NCBI GenBank assembly: GCA_964436305.1
Contig: CAYTCI010000009.1
Span: 1-64,000, forward strand
From: JAKPUX01 sp964436305
GTDB lineage: Bacteria; Zhuqueibacterota; Zhuqueibacteria; Residuimicrobiales; Residuimicrobiaceae
DNA: 64,000 nucleotides
Direction: 5' to 3'
Part shown: positions 44,735-53,803 of the stretch, piece after piece
Layout of the letters: every line of letters starts with the position of its first letter
Numbering within the stretch: position 1 is the first letter of the stretch
The notes under the pieces: model-generated
Told to the model about the DNA's origin: nothing
The model's input: the letters and a program-made list of their open reading frames with translations, nothing else
Databases searched by the model: none
Program-made: the position numbers and the translations under genes

Positions 44735-47065
44735 ATGAAGGGCCCGATTCTGCTCTGGAGTGCTCTCATGATCGCCGGACTGAGGCCGCTGTCGGTGACT
44801 GCGCAGATGGCCGATCCGGCGATCGACCGCGAAGACGAACCCTTTTGCTATTTCAGCCAACCCACCGACCTCCTGGGCGTAATGGACGGCCGCGAAGGCA
44901 CCCTGGTCACGCCGGAGGGCTATCTCTTCACGGGATGGGGCGAGATGATGTTCTTCGCCGGCAATCCGCCCCGGCCGCTGGCGCAGCGCGTCAAAATCCT
45001 CCACAAGGGCTATCTGCCGGTGATCGAGTACACCTGCCAGGAAGCGGGCATCGGCTATCATTTTACCCTCTTCGCAGCGACCCTCGATGGCCGGGCGGAA
45101 TCGCCGCTGATCAATTTCATCCGCGTCGTGATCAGCAATCCCCATCCCGAAGAACGCACCGTTTTTTTCAGCACCGCCATCCGCTATCAGAATGAGGCCA
45201 ACACCGATTGGGGCGTGGGCGATAACCGCTTCGGCCGACCGGCTGCAGCCGAGCACTTGGGTGGCTATGAGCAGGCCGGTGCGGAGTTTTCCCAACAGTG
45301 GGAATACGCCTTTGCCCCTGACGCCGTATTGCGCGATAGCAGCGTGCTCTATCTCTTCCCGGTCGATCATGAACATGAGCGGCTGATGACCCCGAAGATG
45401 GGCTACAACGAACAACCCTCACTGGAGCCGAACCGGCTTTATATCCTGCCGACCACGCCTGCCGGCATCGTCCGCTACCGCTTGCCCCTGGCAGCAGGCG
45501 GATCCGTCCGCCTGGACTTCAAAATGCCCTATGAGCCCCAGCCGCTGACCAATGCAGTGGTTGCGCAGATGCGAACTGCCTCTTTCGAGGACTATCTCGC
45601 CCGTACGGTCACGTTTTGGGAGACCCTCCTCGCCGGCGGCCTCGACATCACCCTGGCCGAAAGAAAGGTGACCGAGACCTTCAAAGCCAATCTGATCTAC
45701 GGCCTGATCTCGCGCGACAAGGTCGACAGTTTTTATATCCAGAAGGTCAACGAATTCCAGTACGACCAGTTCTGGCTGCGCGATGCCGCCTACTTCGTCC
45801 GGATGTACGATCTCTCCGGCTACCCCGAGATCGCCCGGCAGTGTCTCGATTTCTTCCCGCGCTGGCAGCGTGAGGACGGCAACTTTGTCAGCCAGGGGGG
45901 ACAGTATGACGGCTGGGGCCAGACCCTCTGGGCCTATGGGCAGCACGTCCAGCTCACCGGCGATCGCGCTTTTGCAGAGCGGGTTTGGCCGGCGATAGCA
46001 CGTGCCGTCGATTGGCTGCACCAGACCCGATTGAACGAGCCCTGGCGTCTGCTGCCAGTCACGACTCCAGGCGACAACGAACAGATCACCGGTCATGTCA
46101 CCGGGCACAATTTCTGGGCCCTGATCGGCTTGCGGCAGGCCGCCGGAATGGCCGCGGCCCTGGGCAAAACGGCGGAGGCCCGGCGCTGCCGCGAGGAGTA
46201 TGACGATTTACTCCGTGCCCTCAACCGCCGGCTGGCGATCATGACCACCCGCAGCGGCGGATATATCCCGCCGGGCCTCGATTCACTTGGCGGCAATGAT
46301 TGGGGCAATATGATGGGACTGACCCCCGAGGTGCTCCTCGATCCCTTTGATCCCCGGGTGACGGCGACCCTGCACGCCACCCGCGCCAAATATCAGGAAG
46401 GATTGATGACCTATGACGCCGGACGCTATCTCCATCACTATCTGACCATCCAGAATACGGAGAGCGAAATCGTCCGTGGCGATCAGGAAGTAGCCCTGCA
46501 AGAGTTCTACGCCGTGCTGCTGCATACCAGCGCCACCCACACCGGCTTTGAATACTCCATCCGCCCGTGGGCCGATCGCGATTTTGGCATGAACCTCGCC
46601 CCGCACGGCTGGTTCGGCGCGATGTACCGCACCCTGCTGCGCGATATGCTGGTGCGGGAGGAGGGGGAGGATCTTCATCTGCTCTCGCTGCTCTCGCCGG
46701 CCTGGACCCGTGACGGTGACTCGCTGGCAGTGCGGCGCGCCCCGACCCCCTTCGGCGAGGTCAATTTTGTCTGCACCTTTTCCGAAACCGGCCTGAGCAT
46801 ACGGCTCGATAACCGCTTCCGCCGGCTGCCAGCCCGGCTGATCCTCCATCTGCCCTGGTTTGTTGACATTAGGAGCATCATGGCGGACGGGCGGCGCGTC
46901 GCTCCGCATAAGGGTGGCGTATCCATCCCGGCCCGGACCCGCGAAGTGAGCATCGAATGGCAAAAGCAGCTAACACAACCGGAAATCAGCTACCAGCAAG
47001 CCGTCCAGGACTTTAAAAAGGAGTACCGGCAGCGATATGAGCATTTCCTGCGTCAGGGCCGCTAG
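44735..47065 (+). CDS. Secreted six-hairpin (alpha/alpha)6 glycosidase
   Basis: A 776-residue exported protein. The signal peptide is the MKGPILLW...LSVTAQ region. The first ~280 residues form a beta-sandwich; the (alpha/alpha)6 barrel spans about 295-660 (KVNEFQYDQFWLRDAAYFVR, YDGWGQTLWAYGQHVQL, DNEQITGHVTGHNFWALIGL, GNDWGNMMGL), similar to GH63/GH78/GH15-clan enzymes. The two carboxylates expected for an inverting mechanism are not certain; WLRDAA and PGDNEQ are candidates. The C-terminal ~100 residues are a beta domain. AGGAGG favours ATG 44735; ATG 44714 (MRRSANR) is possible. Exact family and linkage unknown; GH92 and GH31 genes follow directly. Confidence 0.72.
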   Translation: MKGPILLWSALMIAGLRPLSVTAQMADPAIDREDEPFCYFSQPTDLLGVMDGREGTLVTPEGYLFTGWGEMMFFAGNPPRPLAQRVKILHKGYLPVIEYTCQEAGIGYHFTLFAATLDGRAESPLINFIRVVISNPHPEERTVFFSTAIRYQNEANTDWGVGDNRFGRPAAAEHLGGYEQAGAEFSQQWEYAFAPDAVLRDSSVLYLFPVDHEHERLMTPKMGYNEQPSLEPNRLYILPTTPAGIVRYRLPLAAGGSVRLDFKMPYEPQPLTNAVVAQMRTASFEDYLARTVTFWETLLAGGLDITLAERKVTETFKANLIYGLISRDKVDSFYIQKVNEFQYDQFWLRDAAYFVRMYDLSGYPEIARQCLDFFPRWQREDGNFVSQGGQYDGWGQTLWAYGQHVQLTGDRAFAERVWPAIARAVDWLHQTRLNEPWRLLPVTTPGDNEQITGHVTGHNFWALIGLRQAAGMAAALGKTAEARRCREEYDDLLRALNRRLAIMTTRSGGYIPPGLDSLGGNDWGNMMGLTPEVLLDPFDPRVTATLHATRAKYQEGLMTYDAGRYLHHYLTIQNTESEIVRGDQEVALQEFYAVLLHTSATHTGFEYSIRPWADRDFGMNLAPHGWFGAMYRTLLRDMLVREEGEDLHLLSLLSPAWTRDGDSLAVRRAPTPFGEVNFVCTFSETGLSIRLDNRFRRLPARLILHLPWFVDIRSIMADGRRVAPHKGGVSIPARTREVSIEWQKQLTQPEISYQQAVQDFKKEYRQRYEHFLRQGR

Positions 47066-49277
47066 TTCGGTCCGCCTGCGGCTTTTCCGGCTTGTCCTCG
47101 CGCTCGGGCTTGGCTCCGCGTGTTGGTGGGCCTTTCCGGCGGCCGGGAGAGCCGAAGATCTGGCCCGGTTCGTCAATCCTTTTATCGGCACCGCGGGCGG
47201 CGGCAACACCTTTCCCGGCGCGGTGCGGCCGTGGGGCATGGTCTCGGTCAGTCCCCATACCGCGCCGGCATCGCCCTCGGGTTATCTCCATGGCGAGCCC
47301 TGGTGCTACGGTTTCGGCATGGTGCATCTCAGTGGCACGGGCTGTGCCGATCTTGGCAGCGTCATTGTCGCCTTCTCGCGCGGGGCGGTTCGGATCGAGC
47401 CGGAGGCGTACAAGTGCAGCTATGAGGCGGAGGCGGCCGCTCCGGGCTATTACCGCTGCCTGCTGGGAGAGCCGGCTGTTCGTGTCGAAGCGACGGTTTC
47501 CGATCGCTGCGGCCTGCTGCGTTTCACGCCCACTGAATCGGGCGAGATCAATTTGCTCATCGACGCCGGCAGAAACCTCAGCCGTATCGGCGGCGGCCTG
47601 GTCCGGTTCGACCGCAGTGGAGCGATTGAGGGGTATAACATTGGCGGCGGGTTCTGCGGCGAAACCAACCGCCATTCGGTCTATTTTTCCGCCCGGCTCG
47701 ATTTCGCCGCCACCGGCTGCGGTCTCTGGCAGGGCGACTCGCTGCGGCAGGGCACAGAAATTACGGCAGTCGATTCGCCCCTCGGTGCCTGGCTGCGCCT
47801 CACAGTGCGGAAGAACCGCCCCGTCCTGCTCAAAATCGGCCTCTCCTATGTCAGCATCGACAACGCCCGCGAGAATCTGGCCGCCGAGATCCCGGACTGG
47901 GATTTTGCCCGGGTGCAACAGGCAGCGACTGCGGCCTGGCAGCGGGAACTTGCGGTGGTGCAGGTCAGCGGCGGAACGGTTGATGAGCGGACAGCTTTTT
48001 ACACCGCACTCTACCATGCCCTGATCCACCCCAATATCATCAGCGACGTCAACGGTGACTATCCCCTGATGGGCCGCGGCGGCGTCGGGCGGTATCACGA
48101 TCGGGACCGCTACACCGTCTTTTCACTCTGGGATACCTATCGCACCCTGCATCCTCTGCTGACGCTGCTCTACCCTGGCCGGCAGTCCGCTATCATTCGC
48201 ACCATGCTCGATATGGCCAGGGAATCCGGCTTTTTGCCCAAGTGGGAACTGGCCGGTACGGAAACCTTTATGATGGTGGGGGATGGCGCCGGACCGGTCA
48301 TCGCTGATTCCTGGGTGAAAGGTCTGCGCGACTACGATGGTGCCGCGGCCTGGCAGGCGGTGCGCAAACCCCTTTTTCTGGAACCGGGTGAGCAAGCCCC
48401 GCCCGTCCGCGCAGGCTATCATGAGCAACTGCACTGGCACTATATCCCCTTCGAACAGGATACGGCCACCGCCTGGTGGGTCTGGGGACCGGTTTCCACC
48501 TCCCTGGAGTACTGCTACGCCGACTGGACCCTGGCCCAGCTGGCTGCCGGGACCGGCCACCCCGATGAAGCGGTTATCCTCCGGGAACGCTCCCTCTGGT
48601 ACCGGAATCTCTTCGATCCCGAGCTGCAGCTGCTGAGGCCGAAACGGCGGAATGGCTCCTGGCTGGAGCCCTTCGATCCCCTCGCCACCGAGGGCTCGGG
48701 ATCCTGGCGAGGCTCCGGCGGACCGGGCTATGTTGAGGGCAATGCCTGGAATTATACCTGGTTCGTCCCGCACGACGTACCCGGCCTGATCGAGCTGTTC
48801 GGCGGCCCTGCGCCCTTCGCTCGCAAGCTCGAAACGTGCTTCAGCGAGGGCCACTTTACCATTACCAACGAGCCGGATATCGGCTACCCCTGGCTCTTCA
48901 CCTGGATCGAGGGCCAGGAATACCGGACCAGCCGGATCGTCACAGCCCTGCGCCCGCTTTTCAACAACAGCCCGGAGGGTTTGCCCGGCAACGATGATTG
49001 TGGCGCCCTCTCCGCCTGGTACCTCTTCGCTGCCATGGGCCTCTATCCCTTCTGTCCGGGTGCGCCGGAGTATCGCCTCAACACCCCGCTCTTCGACCAG
49101 GTGGTGATTCACCTGGATCCGCGCTACACGAGCGGCGGTACCTTCACGATCACCCGGGCCGCCGGTTCCGGTCCGGTCCGGCTGGACGGAGCGCCCCTCG
49201 ATGGCTTTGCGCTGCGTCACGATCAGATCATTGGCGGCAGCCAGCTGCACTACCCCAACGATGAGGTGGGCCATTAA
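47037..49277 (+). CDS. GH92-type alpha-mannosidase
   Basis: A 746-residue exported enzyme. A signal peptide (to about AGRAED) is followed by an N-terminal beta-sandwich (VNPFIGTAGGGNTFPGAV) and an (alpha/alpha)6 domain (WDTYRTLHPLLTLLYP, GYVEGNAWNYTWFVPHD, GNDDCGALSAWYLFAAMGLYP), the standard GH92 arrangement. Glu567 (VEGNAW) corresponds to the catalytic acid and the Asp653-Asp654 pair in GNDDCG to the base region; GH92 enzymes are calcium-dependent inverting alpha-mannosidases. It would trim mannose from glycans in the periplasm or at the surface. It begins within the last codons of the previous gene (29-base overlap) and its stop overlaps the next start, so all are coupled. Confidence 0.9.
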   Translation: MSISCVRAASSVRLRLFRLVLALGLGSACWWAFPAAGRAEDLARFVNPFIGTAGGGNTFPGAVRPWGMVSVSPHTAPASPSGYLHGEPWCYGFGMVHLSGTGCADLGSVIVAFSRGAVRIEPEAYKCSYEAEAAAPGYYRCLLGEPAVRVEATVSDRCGLLRFTPTESGEINLLIDAGRNLSRIGGGLVRFDRSGAIEGYNIGGGFCGETNRHSVYFSARLDFAATGCGLWQGDSLRQGTEITAVDSPLGAWLRLTVRKNRPVLLKIGLSYVSIDNARENLAAEIPDWDFARVQQAATAAWQRELAVVQVSGGTVDERTAFYTALYHALIHPNIISDVNGDYPLMGRGGVGRYHDRDRYTVFSLWDTYRTLHPLLTLLYPGRQSAIIRTMLDMARESGFLPKWELAGTETFMMVGDGAGPVIADSWVKGLRDYDGAAAWQAVRKPLFLEPGEQAPPVRAGYHEQLHWHYIPFEQDTATAWWVWGPVSTSLEYCYADWTLAQLAAGTGHPDEAVILRERSLWYRNLFDPELQLLRPKRRNGSWLEPFDPLATEGSGSWRGSGGPGYVEGNAWNYTWFVPHDVPGLIELFGGPAPFARKLETCFSEGHFTITNEPDIGYPWLFTWIEGQEYRTSRIVTALRPLFNNSPEGLPGNDDCGALSAWYLFAAMGLYPFCPGAPEYRLNTPLFDQVVIHLDPRYTSGGTFTITRAAGSGPVRLDGAPLDGFALRHDQIIGGSQLHYPNDEVGH

Positions 49278-52098
49278 GAGTCTGCATGCCATAGCCATTT
49301 TTCTACTGCTGTTTTGCTCGGCGGCGACTGCCGGCCGCGTCAGCAGGCTGCCCGATGGTCTGCGTCTGCCCCTGCAGGAGGGAACTCTCACCCTGCTGGT
49401 GTTCGATACGAACATCGTGCGCGTTCTCTACGAGCCGAATCCCGGCGCGGCCCCTTGCAGCAGTCTGGTCGTCACCGCTGCGCCCGTGCCCATCCCCTTC
49501 CGAATCCGTGAGCGACAGGCCTTCATTGAGCTTCGCACGAGTGCGATCACCCTGCGCGCCAGCACCGCCAACGGCGCTATAACCCTGCAGACAGCGGACG
49601 GCCGACTCCTCTTTCGCGAAGATTCGCTGGCACCGCGCAGCATGACCCCGGCGAGGGTGATGGGAGAGGCGACCTTTCATGCCCGCCTCAACCTCTGCTT
49701 TGCGGATGGAGAGGCGCTTTATGGTCTCGGCCAGTACCAGGAGGGCGTGATGAATTATCGCGGCCACACCGTCACGCTCGCCCAGGAAAATACGCAAGTC
49801 GCTGTGCCCTTTCTCCTTTCCAGCCGCTCTTATGGCCTCCTGCTGGATAACTACAGCAAGCAGATTTTCAGTGATCGGGCCGATTCCAGCTCCTGGTGGT
49901 GCGAAGTGGCCGATCGCATCGATTATTATCTGATCGCCGGTCGCGATGCGGACCAAGTCATTGCCGGATACCGCAAACTCACCGGCCAGGCGCCGCTGTT
50001 GGGACGCTGGGCTTTTGGCTACTGGCAGTCAAAGGAGCGTTACCGGACCCAGACTGAGTTGCTCGATGTCGCCCGGGAATACCGTGCTCGGCGCATTCCT
50101 GTTGACAACCTGGTGCAGGACTGGCAGTACTGGGGTGAAGAGTGGCGCTACTGGAATGCGATGCGCTTTGACTCGACGCGTTACCCCGATCCGGCGGGGA
50201 TGATCCGTCAGCTGCATGACGAAGGGCATTTTCATCTGATGCTCAGCATCTGGCCGGTGGTGAGCCCGGATACGCCGGTCGGTGCGGAACTGCGGAACCG
50301 TGGCCTGCTCTTCGCCCCTTTTCACTGGACCGATGGCCATACCTATGATGCCTACAGCCCGGAGGCGCGCCGCATTTATTGGCGCCATTTGAACACTGGC
50401 CTGTTCAGCAAGGGGGCCGATGCCTGGTGGATGGATGCCACCGAACCCGAAGTCGAGGTGGCGCCCAATGAGCGCTCCATTAAAAACGCCGGCCGCACGG
50501 CCCTGGGCACCACCGCGCGCTATTTCAATACCTACTCGCTGATGACGACCGGCGGGGTCTATGCCGGCCAACGCGCCGCTGATCCCGGCAAACGCGTCTT
50601 CATCCTCACCCGCTCTGCCTTCGCCGGGCAACAGCGCCATGCCGCCGCCACCTGGTCCGGCGACATTGTCGCCGGCTGGCGGGTCTTGCGTAGTCAGATC
50701 CCCGCAGGGCTTAATTTCTGCATGAGCGGCCTGCCCTGGTGGTCCAATGACATCGGCGGATTCCACGTCTATCGCTATGGCGGATTCCCCGGCGGTTGCG
50801 AGAATCCGGGCTATCGCGAACTCTACGTCCGCTGGTTCCAGTATGCTGCCTTTACCCCCATCTTCCGTGCCCACGGTACCGACACGCCCCGCGAAATCTG
50901 GCACTTTGGCGCTCCGGGTGAGTGGGCCTATGACGCTCTGTGCCAGTCGCTCGATCTGCGCTACCGGCTGCTGCCCTATATCTATTCCCAGGCCTGGCAA
51001 GTAACCCGGGGCTCGACCTTGATGCGCGGTCTGGCGATGGATTTCGGTGATCCCGCGGTGCGCGATATCGCGGACCAGTTCCTCTTCGGACCGGCCCTGC
51101 TCGTCAGCCCCGTGACCGAACACCAGTACTATGGCGAAAGCTGTGACAATGTTCTCATCCCCGCCGCCTGTTTCTCGTCGGAGGAGGGCCGCCCGGGCGT
51201 TTTTAATGCGCGCTATTACAGCGGCACGGCGTTCGATACGCTCAAGGTCGACAGCCTGCAGAGCATCCCCCTCTTTGACCAGTACCTCGGATTGGAAACG
51301 CCGACGGCGGTGCTCTGGGATCGCCATTCGAAGTGCTGGAGCGGCTGGATCGACCCCCCGGAATCCGGCCAGTACACCCTGTGGTTGACCAGCGATGACG
51401 CCGTCCGTTTCTGGCTCGACGACAGCCTGCTGATCGATCGCTGGAATGCGGCGGGCGAGGAGCGTACCGACCGGATCGCCGTGACTTTCAAGGCCGGTGT
51501 GCAGCGGCATTTCCGGCTCGAGCAGGCGCGCCTGGCCGATGCCACCAAACTGCGACTCGCCTGGTACACCCCGTCGATGGCCCAGGCCGATCGCGTCTAC
51601 CCGCCGAATTCGGGCTCGCGCGCGCTCTATTTGCCGGCCGGCACGATGTGGTACGATTTCTGGAGTGGTGAGCGGCTGCCTGGCGGCCAGCGGGTCGTGA
51701 ACGCCACCCCGATCGACCGGATCCCCCTGCACGTCCGGGCGGGTTCCATCCTGCCGCTTGGTCCCTCTCTGCAGTATGCCGGTGAAAAGCCGGCCGATCC
51801 ACTGGAACTTCGTATTTATCCCGGCGCCGACGGCCGGTTTCTCCTCTATGAGGACACAGGCGACGGTTATGAGTATGAACAGGGCGCTTATTCTGTCATA
51901 CCGGTCCATTGGCAGGACAAAAAGAGCATGCTCACCATCGGCCGGCGAGAGGGCCGTTTCGATGGCATGCTCGAAAAACGGACCCTTCAGGTGGTCCGCG
52001 TCAGGCCCGGACATGCCACTGGCGTGGCGCCCTCAGCCTATCCTGACGTAGTGATCGAATACACCGGCCAGCCCGTTCAGATCAGGCTGGCCCAATAA
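49261..52098 (+). CDS. GH31-type alpha-glycosidase with PA14 insert (alpha-xylosidase-like)
   Basis: A 945-residue exported enzyme: signal peptide (about 1-24, SAATAG), GH31 N-terminal beta-sandwich, then the catalytic barrel (LLGRWAFGYWQSKERY, DNLVQDWQYWG). The nucleophile Asp392 is in WWMDATEPE and the acid/base Asp468 in TWSGDIVAGW; the WMDATEPE form is common in alpha-xylosidases. A PA14-like sugar-binding insert (about 640-785; FNARYYSGTAFD, WSGWIDPPESGQYTLWLTSDD) interrupts the C-terminal beta domains, as in some xyloglucan alpha-xylosidases. Start at ATG 49261, overlapping the GH92 stop by 17 bases. Release of alpha-linked xylose or glucose is expected; xyloglucan is a reasonable but unproven target. 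Confidence 0.88.
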   Translation: MRWAIKSLHAIAIFLLLFCSAATAGRVSRLPDGLRLPLQEGTLTLLVFDTNIVRVLYEPNPGAAPCSSLVVTAAPVPIPFRIRERQAFIELRTSAITLRASTANGAITLQTADGRLLFREDSLAPRSMTPARVMGEATFHARLNLCFADGEALYGLGQYQEGVMNYRGHTVTLAQENTQVAVPFLLSSRSYGLLLDNYSKQIFSDRADSSSWWCEVADRIDYYLIAGRDADQVIAGYRKLTGQAPLLGRWAFGYWQSKERYRTQTELLDVAREYRARRIPVDNLVQDWQYWGEEWRYWNAMRFDSTRYPDPAGMIRQLHDEGHFHLMLSIWPVVSPDTPVGAELRNRGLLFAPFHWTDGHTYDAYSPEARRIYWRHLNTGLFSKGADAWWMDATEPEVEVAPNERSIKNAGRTALGTTARYFNTYSLMTTGGVYAGQRAADPGKRVFILTRSAFAGQQRHAAATWSGDIVAGWRVLRSQIPAGLNFCMSGLPWWSNDIGGFHVYRYGGFPGGCENPGYRELYVRWFQYAAFTPIFRAHGTDTPREIWHFGAPGEWAYDALCQSLDLRYRLLPYIYSQAWQVTRGSTLMRGLAMDFGDPAVRDIADQFLFGPALLVSPVTEHQYYGESCDNVLIPAACFSSEEGRPGVFNARYYSGTAFDTLKVDSLQSIPLFDQYLGLETPTAVLWDRHSKCWSGWIDPPESGQYTLWLTSDDAVRFWLDDSLLIDRWNAAGEERTDRIAVTFKAGVQRHFRLEQARLADATKLRLAWYTPSMAQADRVYPPNSGSRALYLPAGTMWYDFWSGERLPGGQRVVNATPIDRIPLHVRAGSILPLGPSLQYAGEKPADPLELRIYPGADGRFLLYEDTGDGYEYEQGAYSVIPVHWQDKKSMLTIGRREGRFDGMLEKRTLQVVRVRPGHATGVAPSAYPDVVIEYTGQPVQIRLAQ

Positions 52099-52108
52099 GG
52101 AGTAACGT

Positions 52109-53782
52109 ATGAACCGGAGATCCTTCCTTGCCACGACGGCCGCCGGCGGCCTTGGCGCGGCGCTCGGCGCCGGCAAGCTTTTCGCTGCTCCCCTGGTCCT
52201 CACCCAGGATCGCAATCCCGCAATCACCGCCCGGGGAGAAGTACTCTTTACCCCCCATTTCGTGCAGAAAGGCGTGGGGCCGCATTTGCTCGATTGGGCC
52301 TATGCCAGCGACGAAAACTGGGACGCCATTTATACCAACATCACTTCCGGCAGGGAGGGGGTTCGAATCTCCGACACGATGGGTGTCCGGAAATTCGGCA
52401 TCGATGTCCGCTGGAACGTAGAAGGCTTTGGCTATATCTATATCACCGCCGATAATGGCGGGGACTTTTACGAACTGCCCCCGGCGGGCCAAACCCTCCA
52501 GCTCAACCTCAACTTCGAACTCGCCAAAAGCCGGGTACTGCGTAACCGCAGGCGGCTCGCTCTGCTGCAACGGGGGGGATGGCAACCTTCGCGGGAGGTG
52601 CAGGGGCTGCTGGCCCTCTCGGATTCCTGCTACGAGGAGGCCGGCAAAAAACAGAAGGAGGCCGAGGCTTGTGCCCGCAGCGCCCAATCGGCCCTGCTCT
52701 ACGCGATGATCGCCGGCGAAAAGCTGGAAATCGAAAGAGCGGAGTTCGATATCCGGCAGCGGGGCTATCGCCCCGATTTCTACATCGGCTGTGACGCCCG
52801 CGGCTATTTCCAGATGGATACCGAGCTCTTTATGGAGCGCTTCACCTCCCTCTTCAACTACGCCACAATCACCCATTACCTCAAGTCGGGTTACTTTGAG
52901 GATTTCGAGCCGGAGGAGGGCAAGAAGCAGTTTGCCTTGCGCACCGCCCTCTTCAACGTCCTGCGTGAACGCCATATCACCGTTGAAGGCCGCCCGCTTT
53001 TCTGGTTCTACCACTCTGTCACTCCGGATTGGCTGCGCGGCAAATCATACGACCAGGTACTCAAGTATGTCGAGGAACACACCCGTGCAGTGGTCAGCCA
53101 TTATGGCGACGGGATGTACGCCTGGGAGGTGGTCAATGAATTCCATGATTGGGCCAATGAGATCGAGGTGACTCCTGAACAGGCGGTCGAGATCACCCGG
53201 CTCACTTGTGAAGTTGCGCAAGCCACCAATCCCGGCGTCCACCGGCTGATCAATAACTGCTGTCCTTACGCCGAATATGTCCAGTTGAGAAAATGGGGAG
53301 AACGCCCGGCCCGCTATCGCCAGCGCACGCCCAACCAGTTCATGCACGACCTGGTCAGCGCCGGCGTCGATTTCACCATCACCGGACAGCAGATGTATTT
53401 CCCCTACCGCGACCTGCAGGACACCATCCTCCTGGTCGAACGTCTGCAGGCCTTCGGCCGGCCGGTGCAGCTGACCGAGGTCGGCGCCTCCTCGGGGCCG
53501 AACAAGGATTCGCTGCTGTCCGGACGCCTGGGTTTTCCCGAAGAACCCTATGTCTGGCACCGGCCATGGGACGAGGAACTTCAGGCCGACTGGCTTGAGG
53601 GCCTCTATACCCTGGCTTACAGCAAGCCCTGGATCGAGGCGGTCAACTGGTATGATTTTGTCGATCCCTTTGCCTTTATCAAGAACGGCGGCCTGCTGCG
53701 TTCGCCCCAGGGCGAGAAAAAAGCAGCTTTCGACCGGCTGCTCCGTCTCAAGAACCAATGGGCGGCGCTCGCCCGCCCCTGA
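52109..53782 (+). CDS. GH10 endo-beta-1,4-xylanase-like protein, copy 1 (Tat-exported)
   Basis: A 557-residue enzyme with a twin-arginine-type leader (MNRRSFLATTAAGGLG). After a ~190-residue N-terminal module shared with its two paralogues (DVRWNVEGFGYIYITADNGG ... SREVQGLL) comes a GH10 barrel: GYFQMDTELFMERFTSLFNY, FEPEEG, GRPLFWFYHSVTPDWL. The acid/base is Glu344 (WEVVNEFHDW) and the nucleophile Glu457 (VQLTEVGAS). GH10 enzymes cut internal beta-1,4-xylosyl bonds; this divergent subgroup could act on other beta-linked backbones. AAGGAG precedes the ATG. It opens a three-gene tandem array with near-identical layout. Confidence 0.85.
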   Translation: MNRRSFLATTAAGGLGAALGAGKLFAAPLVLTQDRNPAITARGEVLFTPHFVQKGVGPHLLDWAYASDENWDAIYTNITSGREGVRISDTMGVRKFGIDVRWNVEGFGYIYITADNGGDFYELPPAGQTLQLNLNFELAKSRVLRNRRRLALLQRGGWQPSREVQGLLALSDSCYEEAGKKQKEAEACARSAQSALLYAMIAGEKLEIERAEFDIRQRGYRPDFYIGCDARGYFQMDTELFMERFTSLFNYATITHYLKSGYFEDFEPEEGKKQFALRTALFNVLRERHITVEGRPLFWFYHSVTPDWLRGKSYDQVLKYVEEHTRAVVSHYGDGMYAWEVVNEFHDWANEIEVTPEQAVEITRLTCEVAQATNPGVHRLINNCCPYAEYVQLRKWGERPARYRQRTPNQFMHDLVSAGVDFTITGQQMYFPYRDLQDTILLVERLQAFGRPVQLTEVGASSGPNKDSLLSGRLGFPEEPYVWHRPWDEELQADWLEGLYTLAYSKPWIEAVNWYDFVDPFAFIKNGGLLRSPQGEKKAAFDRLLRLKNQWAALARP

Positions 53783-53803
53783 AACCTGTATGAGGAAGAA
53801 TCC